Shown here piece after piece: positions 57,003-64,000 of a stretch of DNA of 64,000 nt. The DNA comes from Shinella sp. CPCC 101442 (GTDB lineage: Bacteria > Pseudomonadota > Alphaproteobacteria > Rhizobiales > Rhizobiaceae). The stretch is from NCBI RefSeq assembly GCF_024704725.1, contig NZ_JALIQS010000002.1, positions 930,001 to 994,000 of the forward strand. Direction: 5' to 3'. Under the pieces are notes generated by a model. The model saw only the letters and a list, made by a program, of their open reading frames with translations, had not been told where the DNA came from and ran no database searches. The position numbers and the translations under genes are program-made. Positions within the stretch are counted from its first letter, which is position 1; the number at the start of each line of letters is the position of its first letter.

Positions 57003-57500
57003 GTCCGCCTGCTTTCCATCAGCATATCTGCATTTTCCGGATACGCCCGGCGGCGCGGACGCGCACGTCGCGTCCCCGGATCGGTCCGTCGTCTTCGGGA
57101 AGATCGACCGGATCCATTCTTGCCGGGTGATTCCGGCTCATTCTAGGCACCGAAGTGCGAAAAACATATAAAAACGGTATAATTTATTTGTGCGCTGCGT
57201 CGCAAGGAAAACAGCCTGACTTGTCAAGCCTTTCGCGGGTTTTCGCCTGCAACGTGATCATTCCGCATCATGTTTCGCCCTCTCCGGCCCCTGGAAGGCA
57301 GCTTTTTGCTTTCGCCGCCTGCAGCGGGCAATGGTTCAGGGGCACAACCTGTTCCATTCCCGCCGTGGATGAACGCAAAACCAATCGCCGCGCGGCCCGA
57401 AAATTGAGGCAAAATTTTCTCTACTAAATTTATCGAATATATAACCTCTAGTTACCGGCCCGCCAAAACGCTCGGGCAACGGCAACTTGAGGAGAGCATC
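57003..57500. other. Control region between Rrf2 gene and tauABC
   Basis: 498 bases with no supported gene. AT-rich islands at 57160-57190 and 57410-57450 mark the two divergent promoters. The second contains TATCGAATAT at 57431-57440, like the decamers in the SfnB-like and flavoprotein promoters. No riboswitch-like structure was recognised. Confidence 0.5.
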
Positions 57501-58505
57501 ATGACCATTACCCGCAGAACCCTGCTTGCCGCGACCGCCGCGTTGACGCTGGCAGCATCCTTCGGCACAGCCTTTGCCGAAGAGGTGACGCTCAATATCG
57601 GCTACCAGCCGATCGTCGAGCCGTCGCGCGTCCCCCAGGCCGACGGCACCTACGAAAAGGTGACCGGCGCCAAGATCAACTGGCAGAAATTCGACGGCGG
57701 CGCCGACGTGATCGCGGCCATCGCCTCCGGCTCGCTCGATATCGGCTATGTCGGCTCCTCGCCGCTCGCCGCCGCATCCAGCCGCGAACTGCCGATCGAG
57801 ACGATCTTCGTCGTCGGCCTGATCAGCGAGGCGGAAGCGCTCGCGGTCAAGGGCATCGAAAAGCCCGAAGACCTCGCCGGCAAGAAGATCGCTACCCCCT
57901 TCGTCTCGACCGCCCACTATAGCCTGCTGACGGCGCTGAAGCACTGGAATGTCGATCCGAAGTCGGTCGAGATCCTCAACCTGCGCCCGCCGGAAATCGC
58001 GGCTGCCTGGGAACGCGGCGACCTCGACGGCGCCTATGTCTGGGATCCGGTCCTTTCCGAGCTGAAGAAGAGCGGCAAGGTTCTGGCGACCTCGGCTGAC
58101 GTCGCCGAATGGGGCGGCCCGACCTTCGATGCCTGGATCGTCAGCAAGAAGTTCGCCGAAGAACATCCCGACGTCGTGACGGCCTTCGTCAAGGTAACGG
58201 GCGACGCGACCGCCGCCTATCGCGCCAACCCGGACGCCTGGAACGCCACCTCGCCGGAAGCCGAAAAGATCGCACGCCTCACCGGCGCCAAGCAGGACGA
58301 GGTTCCTGCCCTTCTCAAGGGCTACATCTTCCCGACGCTTGAAGAACAGGCCGGCGAGGCGCTGCTCGGCGGCGGCACCGTGAAGGCGGTTGCCGACACC
58401 TCGGCCTTCCTGCTCGAGCAGGGCAAGATCCCGGCCGCACTCTCGGACTACAAGCCCTACGTCTCCACCCGCTGGGTCACGGACGCGACCAAGCTCGCCT
58501 ACTGA
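57501..58505 (+). CDS. tauA: Taurine/sulfonate ABC transporter substrate-binding protein
   Basis: 334 residues: signal RRTLLAATAALTLAASFGTA with cleavage before EEVTLNIGYQPIVEP, then TauA fold: FDGGADVIAAIASGSLDIGY, GSSPLAAASSRELPIETIFV, AWERGDLDGAYVWDPVLSEL. Periplasmic receptor for taurine or related alkanesulfonates. AGGAGAGCATC precedes the ATG. No tauD dioxygenase follows; desulfonation must depend on other enzymes, possibly the flavoproteins nearby. Confidence 0.92.
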   Translation: MTITRRTLLAATAALTLAASFGTAFAEEVTLNIGYQPIVEPSRVPQADGTYEKVTGAKINWQKFDGGADVIAAIASGSLDIGYVGSSPLAAASSRELPIETIFVVGLISEAEALAVKGIEKPEDLAGKKIATPFVSTAHYSLLTALKHWNVDPKSVEILNLRPPEIAAAWERGDLDGAYVWDPVLSELKKSGKVLATSADVAEWGGPTFDAWIVSKKFAEEHPDVVTAFVKVTGDATAAYRANPDAWNATSPEAEKIARLTGAKQDEVPALLKGYIFPTLEEQAGEALLGGGTVKAVADTSAFLLEQGKIPAALSDYKPYVSTRWVTDATKLAY

Positions 58506-58530
58506 TCAGGCAAAAATCCTGCGGCGGAGG

Positions 58531-58562
58531 TGGCCCGGTTGCGCGCAAGCGCCGCCGGGCCA
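58531..58562 (+). terminator. Intercistronic hairpin between tauA and tauB
   Basis: TGGCCCGG and CCGGGCCA pair over a 16-nt loop, 25 bases after the tauA stop, without a T run. Same position and type as the hairpins after modA and the LivK-like gene. Confidence 0.65.
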
Positions 58563-58597
58563 TCGCCAGAGATACGGTATCCCAACCCGGAGGCCCC

Positions 58598-59401
58598 ATG
58601 AGCATCCTGACATTCCGCAACGTCTCGCTCACCTATCCGGCAAGAACCGGCCGGGGCGGCACGGGCGACAAATGCGTCCTCGACGGCATCAACCTGCAGG
58701 TCGCCTCCGACGAGCTGGTGGCGATCATCGGCCGCTCCGGCTCCGGCAAGACGAGCCTGCTGAACCTTGCAGCCGGCTTCCTGACGCCGACGTCAGGCAC
58801 CATCACGGTCGATGGCGCACCCGTCACGGGGCCGGGCGCCGACCGCGCCGTCGTCTTCCAGGACGATGCGCTCTATCCCTGGCTGGATGCCCGCGACAAC
58901 ATCGCCTTCCCGCTGAAGCTGAAGGGCGTTCCGCTCGCCGAACGCCGCGCCAGGGCGGATGCGCTTCTGGCGCGCGTCGGGCTTGCGGATGCCGGCGATC
59001 GGCGCATCTGGGAACTTTCCGGCGGCATGCGTCAGCGTGTCGGCATTGCCCGGGCGCTCGCCGCCGAACCGCGTTTCCTGCTGCTCGACGAACCGCTCGG
59101 CGCCCTCGATGCGCTGACCCGCACGCGCATGCAGGACTTCCTCCTGCGCATCAAGGCTGAAAGCGGTGCCGGCGCCGTTCTCATCACCCACAGTATCGAG
59201 GAGGCGCTGCTGCTCGGAACGCGCGTCGTGGTGCTTGCGCCCAATCCGGGCCGTCTGACGGCCGAGATCGAGGCCGGCTTCAATGCCGAAATCCTGAACG
59301 GCGCCGCCGTCGCGGACGTGAAGGCCTCGCCGATCTTCAAACGCATGCATGCCGGGCTCACCGGTCTCATCCACGCCGGCGAAGAGGAGCTTGCCGCATG
59401 A
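58598..59401 (+). CDS. tauB: Taurine ABC transporter ATP-binding protein
   Basis: 267 residues. Walker A GRSGSGKT (about 49-56), FQDDALYPWLDARDNIAFPL (the DALYPW Q-loop is typical of TauB/SsuB), signature LSGGMRQRVGIARAL, Walker B FLLLDEPLGALDALTR, and THSIEEALLLG. ATG follows a GGAGG. Its stop overlaps the tauC ATG by four bases. Confidence 0.92.
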   Translation: MSILTFRNVSLTYPARTGRGGTGDKCVLDGINLQVASDELVAIIGRSGSGKTSLLNLAAGFLTPTSGTITVDGAPVTGPGADRAVVFQDDALYPWLDARDNIAFPLKLKGVPLAERRARADALLARVGLADAGDRRIWELSGGMRQRVGIARALAAEPRFLLLDEPLGALDALTRTRMQDFLLRIKAESGAGAVLITHSIEEALLLGTRVVVLAPNPGRLTAEIEAGFNAEILNGAAVADVKASPIFKRMHAGLTGLIHAGEEELAA

Positions 59402-60234
59402 TCCTTTCCACCGAACTTGACGTTCTGCCGATCGATGCGAAGGACACGGAGCCGGCGCGCGCCACGCGGCCCATCCCCACCGCGCTCATCTCCACGCTCA
59501 CCGTCGGCGTCATCCTCGGCCTTTGGGGCCTTGCCTCGGCCTATGCGCTGGTCTCGCCGGTCTTCCTGCCCTCGCCCCGCCAGGTGGTCATCGCGCTCTA
59601 CAATCTCGTGGTGAAAGGCTTTGTCGATGCGACGCTCGCCGAACATGTCGGCGCGAGCCTCACGCGCATCTTCGGTGCGCTGATCGCCTCTATCATCATC
59701 GGCATTCCTGCCGGCCTGGCCATCGGCACGAGCCGCGTCGGCCGCGGCATCCTCGATCCCATCGTCGAATTCCTGCGCCCGCTGCCGCCGCTCGCCTATC
59801 TGCCGCTCGTCATCATCTGGGTCGGCATCGGCGAGGCCTCGAAGATCACGGTCATCGCGCTGTCCATGCTGCCCTCGATCATCCTGTCGACCTCGGCCGG
59901 CGTGCGCGCCGTCTCCAAGGAGCATATCAACGCGGCCCGCTCGCTCGGCGCAGGCAAACGACAGGTCCTCACGGAAGTGGTGCTGCCGAGCGCCGTGCCG
60001 TCGATCCTCACCGGCATCCGCATCGCGCTCGGCGCAGGCTGGACGACGCTGGTGGCGGCGGAACTCGTGGCGGCGACGAGCGGCATCGGCTTCATGATTC
60101 AGTCGGCCGCACAATTCCTCGTCACCGACATCGTGATATCCGGCATCATCGTCATCGCGCTGATCGCGATTTTCCTGGAATATATCGCCCGTCTCATCGA
60201 GCGCCGGCTGGTGCCCTGGGCATCCCACCGGTAG
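59398..60234 (+). CDS. tauC: Taurine ABC transporter permease
   Basis: 278 residues, six helices. VFLPSPRQVVIALYNLVVKG near the N-terminus, RPLPPLAYLPLVIIWVGIGE (the PxxPPLAxLPLxxxWxGxGE motif of TauC/SsuC), AARSLGAGKRQVLTEVVLPS docking loop, GWTTLVAAELVAATSGIGFM. Co-translated with tauB (ATGA). A perfect inverted repeat GGCGCTC-AGTT-GAGCGCC at 60248-60265 just past its stop can end transcription against the convergent gene. Confidence 0.92.
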   Translation: MILSTELDVLPIDAKDTEPARATRPIPTALISTLTVGVILGLWGLASAYALVSPVFLPSPRQVVIALYNLVVKGFVDATLAEHVGASLTRIFGALIASIIIGIPAGLAIGTSRVGRGILDPIVEFLRPLPPLAYLPLVIIWVGIGEASKITVIALSMLPSIILSTSAGVRAVSKEHINAARSLGAGKRQVLTEVVLPSAVPSILTGIRIALGAGWTTLVAAELVAATSGIGFMIQSAAQFLVTDIVISGIIVIALIAIFLEYIARLIERRLVPWASHR

Positions 60235-60252
60235 CTGCAAATGTGCCGGCGC

Positions 60253-60888
60253 TCAGTTGAGCGCCAGTCCCATACCCGCGACGGCCGCCGTAAAAAGGCG
60301 GCCGTCATCCGTCGCGGCAAAGGGTTCGCGCTCGCGACGCAGCTTCAGGAGTTCGAGAAAGTCATAACCGGCCGTCCAGCGGCCGAAACCGCTCGCGACA
60401 TTGATATGGCCGGCATTGCCGATATCGACGAGATCGCTGCCCCAGGCACGCGCCGCCCTGCGCAGCTGATCGACCGGCATATAGGGATCGTCGAGGCTGC
60501 CGACGACCAGCGACGGAAACGGCAGGCGGCGGCGCGGCATCGCGCCGAACCGGATGATACAGGGATGCAGCGTCTCGGTCGTATCGAGGTCGCAGGGCGC
60601 GACGAGCAGCGCGCCGCGAATGCGGGATGCCAGCCGGCTTTCGGCGAAATGCGCCGCCAGCACACAACCGAGGCTGTGACCGACCAGCCAGATATCGCCG
60701 ACCGTCATCTCCACCTGCTGTTCCAGCGCGGAAAACCAGTTCTGCCGATCCGGGCAGGCCCAGTCGACCTGCTCGACGACGCGGCTGCCCGGATTGTCCT
60801 GCGCCCAATGGCGCTGCCAATGCCCTTCCGGCGAACCGTTGAGACCAGGCAGGATCAGCGTGTCGACGGGAATATCGATGGACGGCAT
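60253..60888 (-). CDS. RBBP9/YdeN-type serine hydrolase
   Basis: 211 residues, alpha/beta-hydrolase of the RBBP9 family (Ser_hydrolase): TLILPGLNGSPEGHWQRHW at the N-terminus, nucleophile elbow LVGHSLGCVLAAH, Asp in VVGSLDDPYMP and catalytic His in NAGHINVASGFGRW. The initiation codon at 60888 has GGGG seven bases upstream; a longer frame lacks support. The C-terminal codons carry a perfect 10-bp inverted repeat GACGGCCGCC-GTAAAAA-GGCGGCCGTC (60280-60306). Role unknown; in several sulfur clusters such hydrolases accompany SfnB-like genes. Confidence 0.87.
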   Translation of the reverse strand: MPSIDIPVDTLILPGLNGSPEGHWQRHWAQDNPGSRVVEQVDWACPDRQNWFSALEQQVEMTVGDIWLVGHSLGCVLAAHFAESRLASRIRGALLVAPCDLDTTETLHPCIIRFGAMPRRRLPFPSLVVGSLDDPYMPVDQLRRAARAWGSDLVDIGNAGHINVASGFGRWTAGYDFLELLKLRREREPFAATDDGRLFTAAVAGMGLALN

Positions 60889-61183
60889 GGCGGCACCCCT
60901 TTCTTCGCAAACAGGATAGGCGAATGATGCGGGCAAACGGCCGGGCTGATAAGAAAGCGGCTGCTATAGTCTCTAAAAAACATAGAATTTCATTGCCCCC
61001 ATTCCCGCACTTGGGAAACAACGGCGGTCGGGCTGAAACTCGACCTCAAGCTCCTGGAATTATTTTCCTTTTCTCCGTTTCTCTTCGCAAAACGCAGGCT
61101 TGTTCCGTCGCTGGATCAACTGCCAGAATGGCTATGCCAGCGCATGCAGCTGACACACATCCCGTTCAGAGAAAGCCGCCACG

Positions 61184-62428
61184 ATGAGCCTGCCGAAACC
61201 CGATTTCGCCCGCAACATGACGCTGATTGGACATTCCGATATCGGCGGGCGGGGCGATGGGTTGCAGCTCATGGTGAACAAAGGCTTTGCCTATGTGGCG
61301 CATCCCTGGTCGCAGGGTTTTTCGATCGTCGACGTGCGTGACCCGAAGCGGCCGGGGAACGTCACCTATGTGCCCGCGCCTCCGAACACCTGGAACATCC
61401 ACCTCCAGACTCACGACGACCTGCTGCTCGTCATCAACGCGCTCGATCTCTTTGCCGATGTCGAGACCTTCACGGACGAGAAGGCCTACTACACCAAGTC
61501 GGTCGGCGAGACGGTCGCAAATGCGAAGCGGGCGCGGGCCTGGACGGCCGGCATGACGGTCTATGACATCTCCATACCCGACCGGCCGAGAAGGATCGGC
61601 CAGCTCGACGTGGATGGCGTCGGCCTCCACCGGCTCTGGTATGTCGGCGGGCGCTATGCCTATGCCTCGGCACTGCTTGAGGGCTTCAGCGATTACATCT
61701 TCGTGACCATCGACATGGCCGACCCGACGAAGCCGGAACTGGTCGGCCGCTGGTGGCTGCCGGGCATGCACACGGCGGCGGGTGAGGTTTCCGCGGCACC
61801 GGAGGGCCGGCGCCATGCGCTGCACCATGCTCTGGTGCATGGCGACACCGCCTATGCCTGCTGGCGCGACGGCGGGCTGACCTTGCTCGACATCAAGGAC
61901 CACGCCGCGCCAAAACTGATCAAGCACCACAACTGGTGCCCGCCCTATGGCGGCGGTACGCATTCGCCCTTGCCGCTGGTGGACCGTGGCCTGCTGATCG
62001 TTGCCGACGAGGCCGTGGCCGACAATGAGGAGGACGGGCGCAAGCACACCTGGGTGTTCGACATCAGAGAACCGTCGAACCCGATCAGCATCGCGACCTT
62101 CCCGATCCCCGGCGAGATCGACTACACGAAAAAGGGCGGCCATTTCGGACCGCATAACCTGCATGAGAACCGGCCGGGATCGCTCGTTTCCGACACGCTG
62201 GTCTTCACCACCTGGCAGAATGCCGGCATCCGCGCCTTCGACATTTCCGACCCGTACCGGCCGATCGAGACCGGGGCGCTGGTGCCTGCCGCGCCGAGAA
62301 CGATGACCGACCGGCGCCCCGGTCGGCCAAAAGTCATCCAGTCGGCCGATGTCTTCGTCGATGCGCGCGGCCTGATCTACGCGACCGACTACAATGCCGG
62401 CCTGGAGATTATCGAATACGGCGGCTGA
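61184..62428 (+). CDS. LVIVD-repeat beta-propeller protein
   Basis: 414 residues without signal peptide, made of LVIVD-type blades: AYVAHPWSQGFSIVDVRDPK, GMTVYDISIPDRPRRIGQLD, TAYACWRDGGLTLLDIKDHA, TWVFDIREPSNPISIATF and NAGIRAFDISDPYRPIETGA. Propellers of this family are of unknown function; some are annotated as choice-of-anchor or selenium-binding-like proteins. It follows an AT-rich promoter with CATAGAATTT at 60981-60990, similar to decamers before the other sulfur genes, and sits between taurine and methionine transport, so a link to sulfur use is inferred. Confidence 0.8.
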   Translation: MSLPKPDFARNMTLIGHSDIGGRGDGLQLMVNKGFAYVAHPWSQGFSIVDVRDPKRPGNVTYVPAPPNTWNIHLQTHDDLLLVINALDLFADVETFTDEKAYYTKSVGETVANAKRARAWTAGMTVYDISIPDRPRRIGQLDVDGVGLHRLWYVGGRYAYASALLEGFSDYIFVTIDMADPTKPELVGRWWLPGMHTAAGEVSAAPEGRRHALHHALVHGDTAYACWRDGGLTLLDIKDHAAPKLIKHHNWCPPYGGGTHSPLPLVDRGLLIVADEAVADNEEDGRKHTWVFDIREPSNPISIATFPIPGEIDYTKKGGHFGPHNLHENRPGSLVSDTLVFTTWQNAGIRAFDISDPYRPIETGALVPAAPRTMTDRRPGRPKVIQSADVFVDARGLIYATDYNAGLEIIEYGG

Positions 62429-62449
62429 CCGGGCCGCCATATCGTCTGT

Positions 62450-63106
62450 TCAACCGCGGTGATCGAGCCGCGCGACCCAACGGTCACCGATCCACTGGAT
62501 GCCGCAGACCATGACGATGAGCACGGCGACGACGGCGACCATCACGGAGGTCTCGAAGCGCTGGTAGCCATAACGGATGGCAAGGTCGCCAAGACCGCCG
62601 GCACCGATGGCTCCGGCCATGGCCGAAGCCCCGATCAGCGTGACCAACGTGACGGTGAAGCCCGCGACGATGCCGGGAAGCGCCTCGGGGACCAGCACCT
62701 CGCGCACGATCGTCCAGCGGTTGCCGCCCATGGCGCGCACGGCCTCGATCAGACCGCGGTCCACCTCGCGCAGCGACACTTCGGCGATGCGCGCATAATA
62801 GGGGGTCGCGGCAATCGACAGCGGCACGATGGCCGCCCAGGTGCCGATCGACGTACCGACGATGAGGCGCGTCACCGGTATGAGCGCGACCAGCAGGATG
62901 ATGAAGGGCACAGAGCGGAAGCCGTTGATGACGGCACCGAGCACGCGGTTGACCCAGAGGTTTTCCGCGATCCCGCCGCGTGCGGTGGCCACCAGCGCCA
63001 GCCCGAGCGGCAGGCCGAAGACCAGCGAGATGATGCCGGAGGCGGCCGTCATCACGACGGTTTCCCAAAGCGAGCGGAAAAGAAGTTCAAGCATGATCGG
63101 CGACAT
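62450..63106 (-). CDS. metI: Methionine ABC transporter permease
   Basis: 218 residues, five helices. MLELLFRSLWETVVMTAASG N-terminus, GAVINGFRSVPFIILLVALI, ATPYYARIAEVSLREVDRGL and the docking loop EAVRAMGGNRWTIVREVLVP are typical of MetI. The ATG at 63106 has GGAGG nine bases upstream and lies 20 bases inside the end of metN; a second ATG four codons later is possible. It forms the uptake system for D/L-methionine with MetN and a MetQ that is not in the window. Confidence 0.93.
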   Translation of the reverse strand: MSPIMLELLFRSLWETVVMTAASGIISLVFGLPLGLALVATARGGIAENLWVNRVLGAVINGFRSVPFIILLVALIPVTRLIVGTSIGTWAAIVPLSIAATPYYARIAEVSLREVDRGLIEAVRAMGGNRWTIVREVLVPEALPGIVAGFTVTLVTLIGASAMAGAIGAGGLGDLAIRYGYQRFETSVMVAVVAVLIVMVCGIQWIGDRWVARLDHRG

Positions 63107-64000
63107 GGCCGAGGACCTCCACCTGGGCGCCGAGGCGCTCTGCATAGGATACGAGACCGACGGTCTTCTCAGCCGGCACCGCGAGGAAGAAGCGGCCTAC
63201 GGCCTGCTCCTGGATATGATCGACGCCGCCATGGATGAGACGGTAGCCGCCGGGGAATTCCTGCGAAAGCCCCTGGAACAGCGGACCGGTGGCGACGGGG
63301 CCGGCAATATCGATGCCGAGGATCGCTTCGCCGCCGACATCCGCCGTCAGCTTTTCGGCGATATGGGCGGGGAGTTGCGGACGGATGCTGCTGAGCAGGC
63401 TGCGCGTCGTCTCGGCCTGCGGGCGCGAAAAGACCTGCCAGACCGGGCCCTCCTCCACGACCCGGCCAGCATCGAGCACGGTCACGCGGTCGGCGATGCC
63501 GCGCACCACTTCCATCTCGTGCGTGATGAGCAGGATGGTGAGGCCGAGCTTGCGGTTGATGTCCTTCAGGAGCGCCAGGATCGAGCGGGTGGTTTCCGGG
63601 TCGAGTGCGGATGTCGCTTCGTCGGAAAGCAGCAGCGCAGGCTTGGCGGCAAGCGCGCGGGCAATGCCGACACGCTGCTTCTGGCCGCCCGAAAGCTCCG
63701 ACGGATAGGCCTTCGCCTTGCCGGTGAGGCCGACGAGTTCGAGCAATTCGGCGGCGCGCGCCAGGCGCTTGGCCTTCGGCCAGCCCTCGATCTTCAGCGG
63801 CAGTGCGACATTCTCCTCCACCGTCTTGGCGGAAAGCAGGTTGAAGTGCTGGAAGATCATACCGATACGGCGGCGCAGCGGCTGCAGGTCGGCCTCGCCG
63901 AGCCCGGTGATCTCACGGCCCTCGATCTCGATTGAGCCGCTATCGGGGCGTTCGAGACCGTTGAGGCAGCGGATCAGGGTCGACTTTCCGGCACCGCTGC
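63087..64000 (-). CDS. metN: Methionine ABC transporter ATP-binding protein (5' end beyond window)
   Basis: The frame is open to the right edge. Reading from the edge: SGAGKSTLIRCLNGLERPDS (Walker A Lys-Ser present), RRRIGMIFQHFNLLSAKTVE (MetN Q-loop), signature LSGGQKQRVGIARAL, Walker B ALLLSDEATSALDPETT and ITHEMEVV. The C-terminal about 75 residues form the NIL/ACT-like domain (GGYRLIHGGVDHIQEQAVGR) by which methionine inhibits the transporter. About 40 N-terminal residues are missing. The gene runs 20 bases into metI. Confidence 0.93.
   Translation of the reverse strand, partial: SGAGKSTLIRCLNGLERPDSGSIEIEGREITGLGEADLQPLRRRIGMIFQHFNLLSAKTVEENVALPLKIEGWPKAKRLARAAELLELVGLTGKAKAYPSELSGGQKQRVGIARALAAKPALLLSDEATSALDPETTRSILALLKDINRKLGLTILLITHEMEVVRGIADRVTVLDAGRVVEEGPVWQVFSRPQAETTRSLLSSIRPQLPAHIAEKLTADVGGEAILGIDIAGPVATGPLFQGLSQEFPGGYRLIHGGVDHIQEQAVGRFFLAVPAEKTVGLVSYAERLGAQVEVLGHVADHA

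Noticed and set aside
60280-60306. Perfect 10-bp inverted repeat inside the RBBP9-type gene
   Set aside because: It is within coding sequence at the C-terminus; it may help end tauC transcription, but GC-rich coding DNA produces such repeats and no T run follows.

Overview
The window looks like about 64 kb of chromosome from a Rhizobiaceae alphaproteobacterium (Rhizobium/Agrobacterium/Shinella/Ensifer range). The basis is the high GC content with strong GC3 bias, a rhizobial intergenic palindromic repeat at 29545-29645, the carboxynorspermidine polyamine route (nspC plus its dehydrogenase), a short ModE without a Mop domain, and a DUF1127 gene followed by CCUCCUCCC-loop RNAs. The genus cannot be fixed by reading alone. 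The genes read as mostly accessory metabolism and transport on a core backbone: guaB 5' end, rlmE, ppx/gppA, tRNA-Gln.

Region 1, 0-5.9 kb: guaB (cut by the left edge), a Tat-exported metallo-beta-lactamase-fold enzyme, an MFS exporter, and a translationally coupled ppx/gppA-rlmE-VOC run ending at tRNA-Gln(CUG). Region 2, 5.9-13 kb: a decayed integrase fragment directly behind the tRNA, an orphan winged-helix regulator, a 1623-residue RTX type I secretion substrate and a yegP-type gene. This looks like the remains of a tRNA-borne island. Region 3, 13-23 kb: two pairs of XRE-cupin regulator plus PLP aminotransferase, the modE / modABC molybdate locus with a Mo-box, a DUF1127 gene followed by four hairpins exposing CCUCCUCCC (a CcsR/cuckoo-type small RNA array), chrA, and a broken membrane gene with its small HTH regulator.

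Region 4, 23-35.4 kb: an FAD/GcvT amine oxidoreductase, a cytosine-deaminase-like amidohydrolase, two different L,D-transpeptidase-type proteins, a three-Cys MerR metal sensor, an SCO protein fused translationally to a Zn/Cd/Pb P-type ATPase under a textbook 19-bp-spacer MerR promoter, then a structured leader and nspC-CANSDH for polyamine synthesis.

Region 5, 35.4-47.6 kb: a catabolic cluster of unknown substrate. It holds a flavin reductase, an HpaB-type monooxygenase, a cupin, an amidase, a GntR/FCD regulator, a DUF2848 hydrolase, a five-gene branched-chain-type ABC transporter and a MarR regulator. A near-identical 16-bp palindrome precedes both the reductase and the DUF2848/transporter divergent promoters, tying the cluster into one regulon.

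Region 6, 47.7-64 kb: sulfur acquisition. It holds sbp-cysTWA (sulfate), two PF13454-type flavoproteins, two Cys-rich Rrf2 regulators, a frameshifted SfnB-like flavin oxidoreductase, tauABC (taurine/sulfonates), an RBBP9-type hydrolase, an LVIVD propeller protein, and metI-metN running off the right edge (methionine). No CRISPR array, intact insertion sequence or rRNA was seen.
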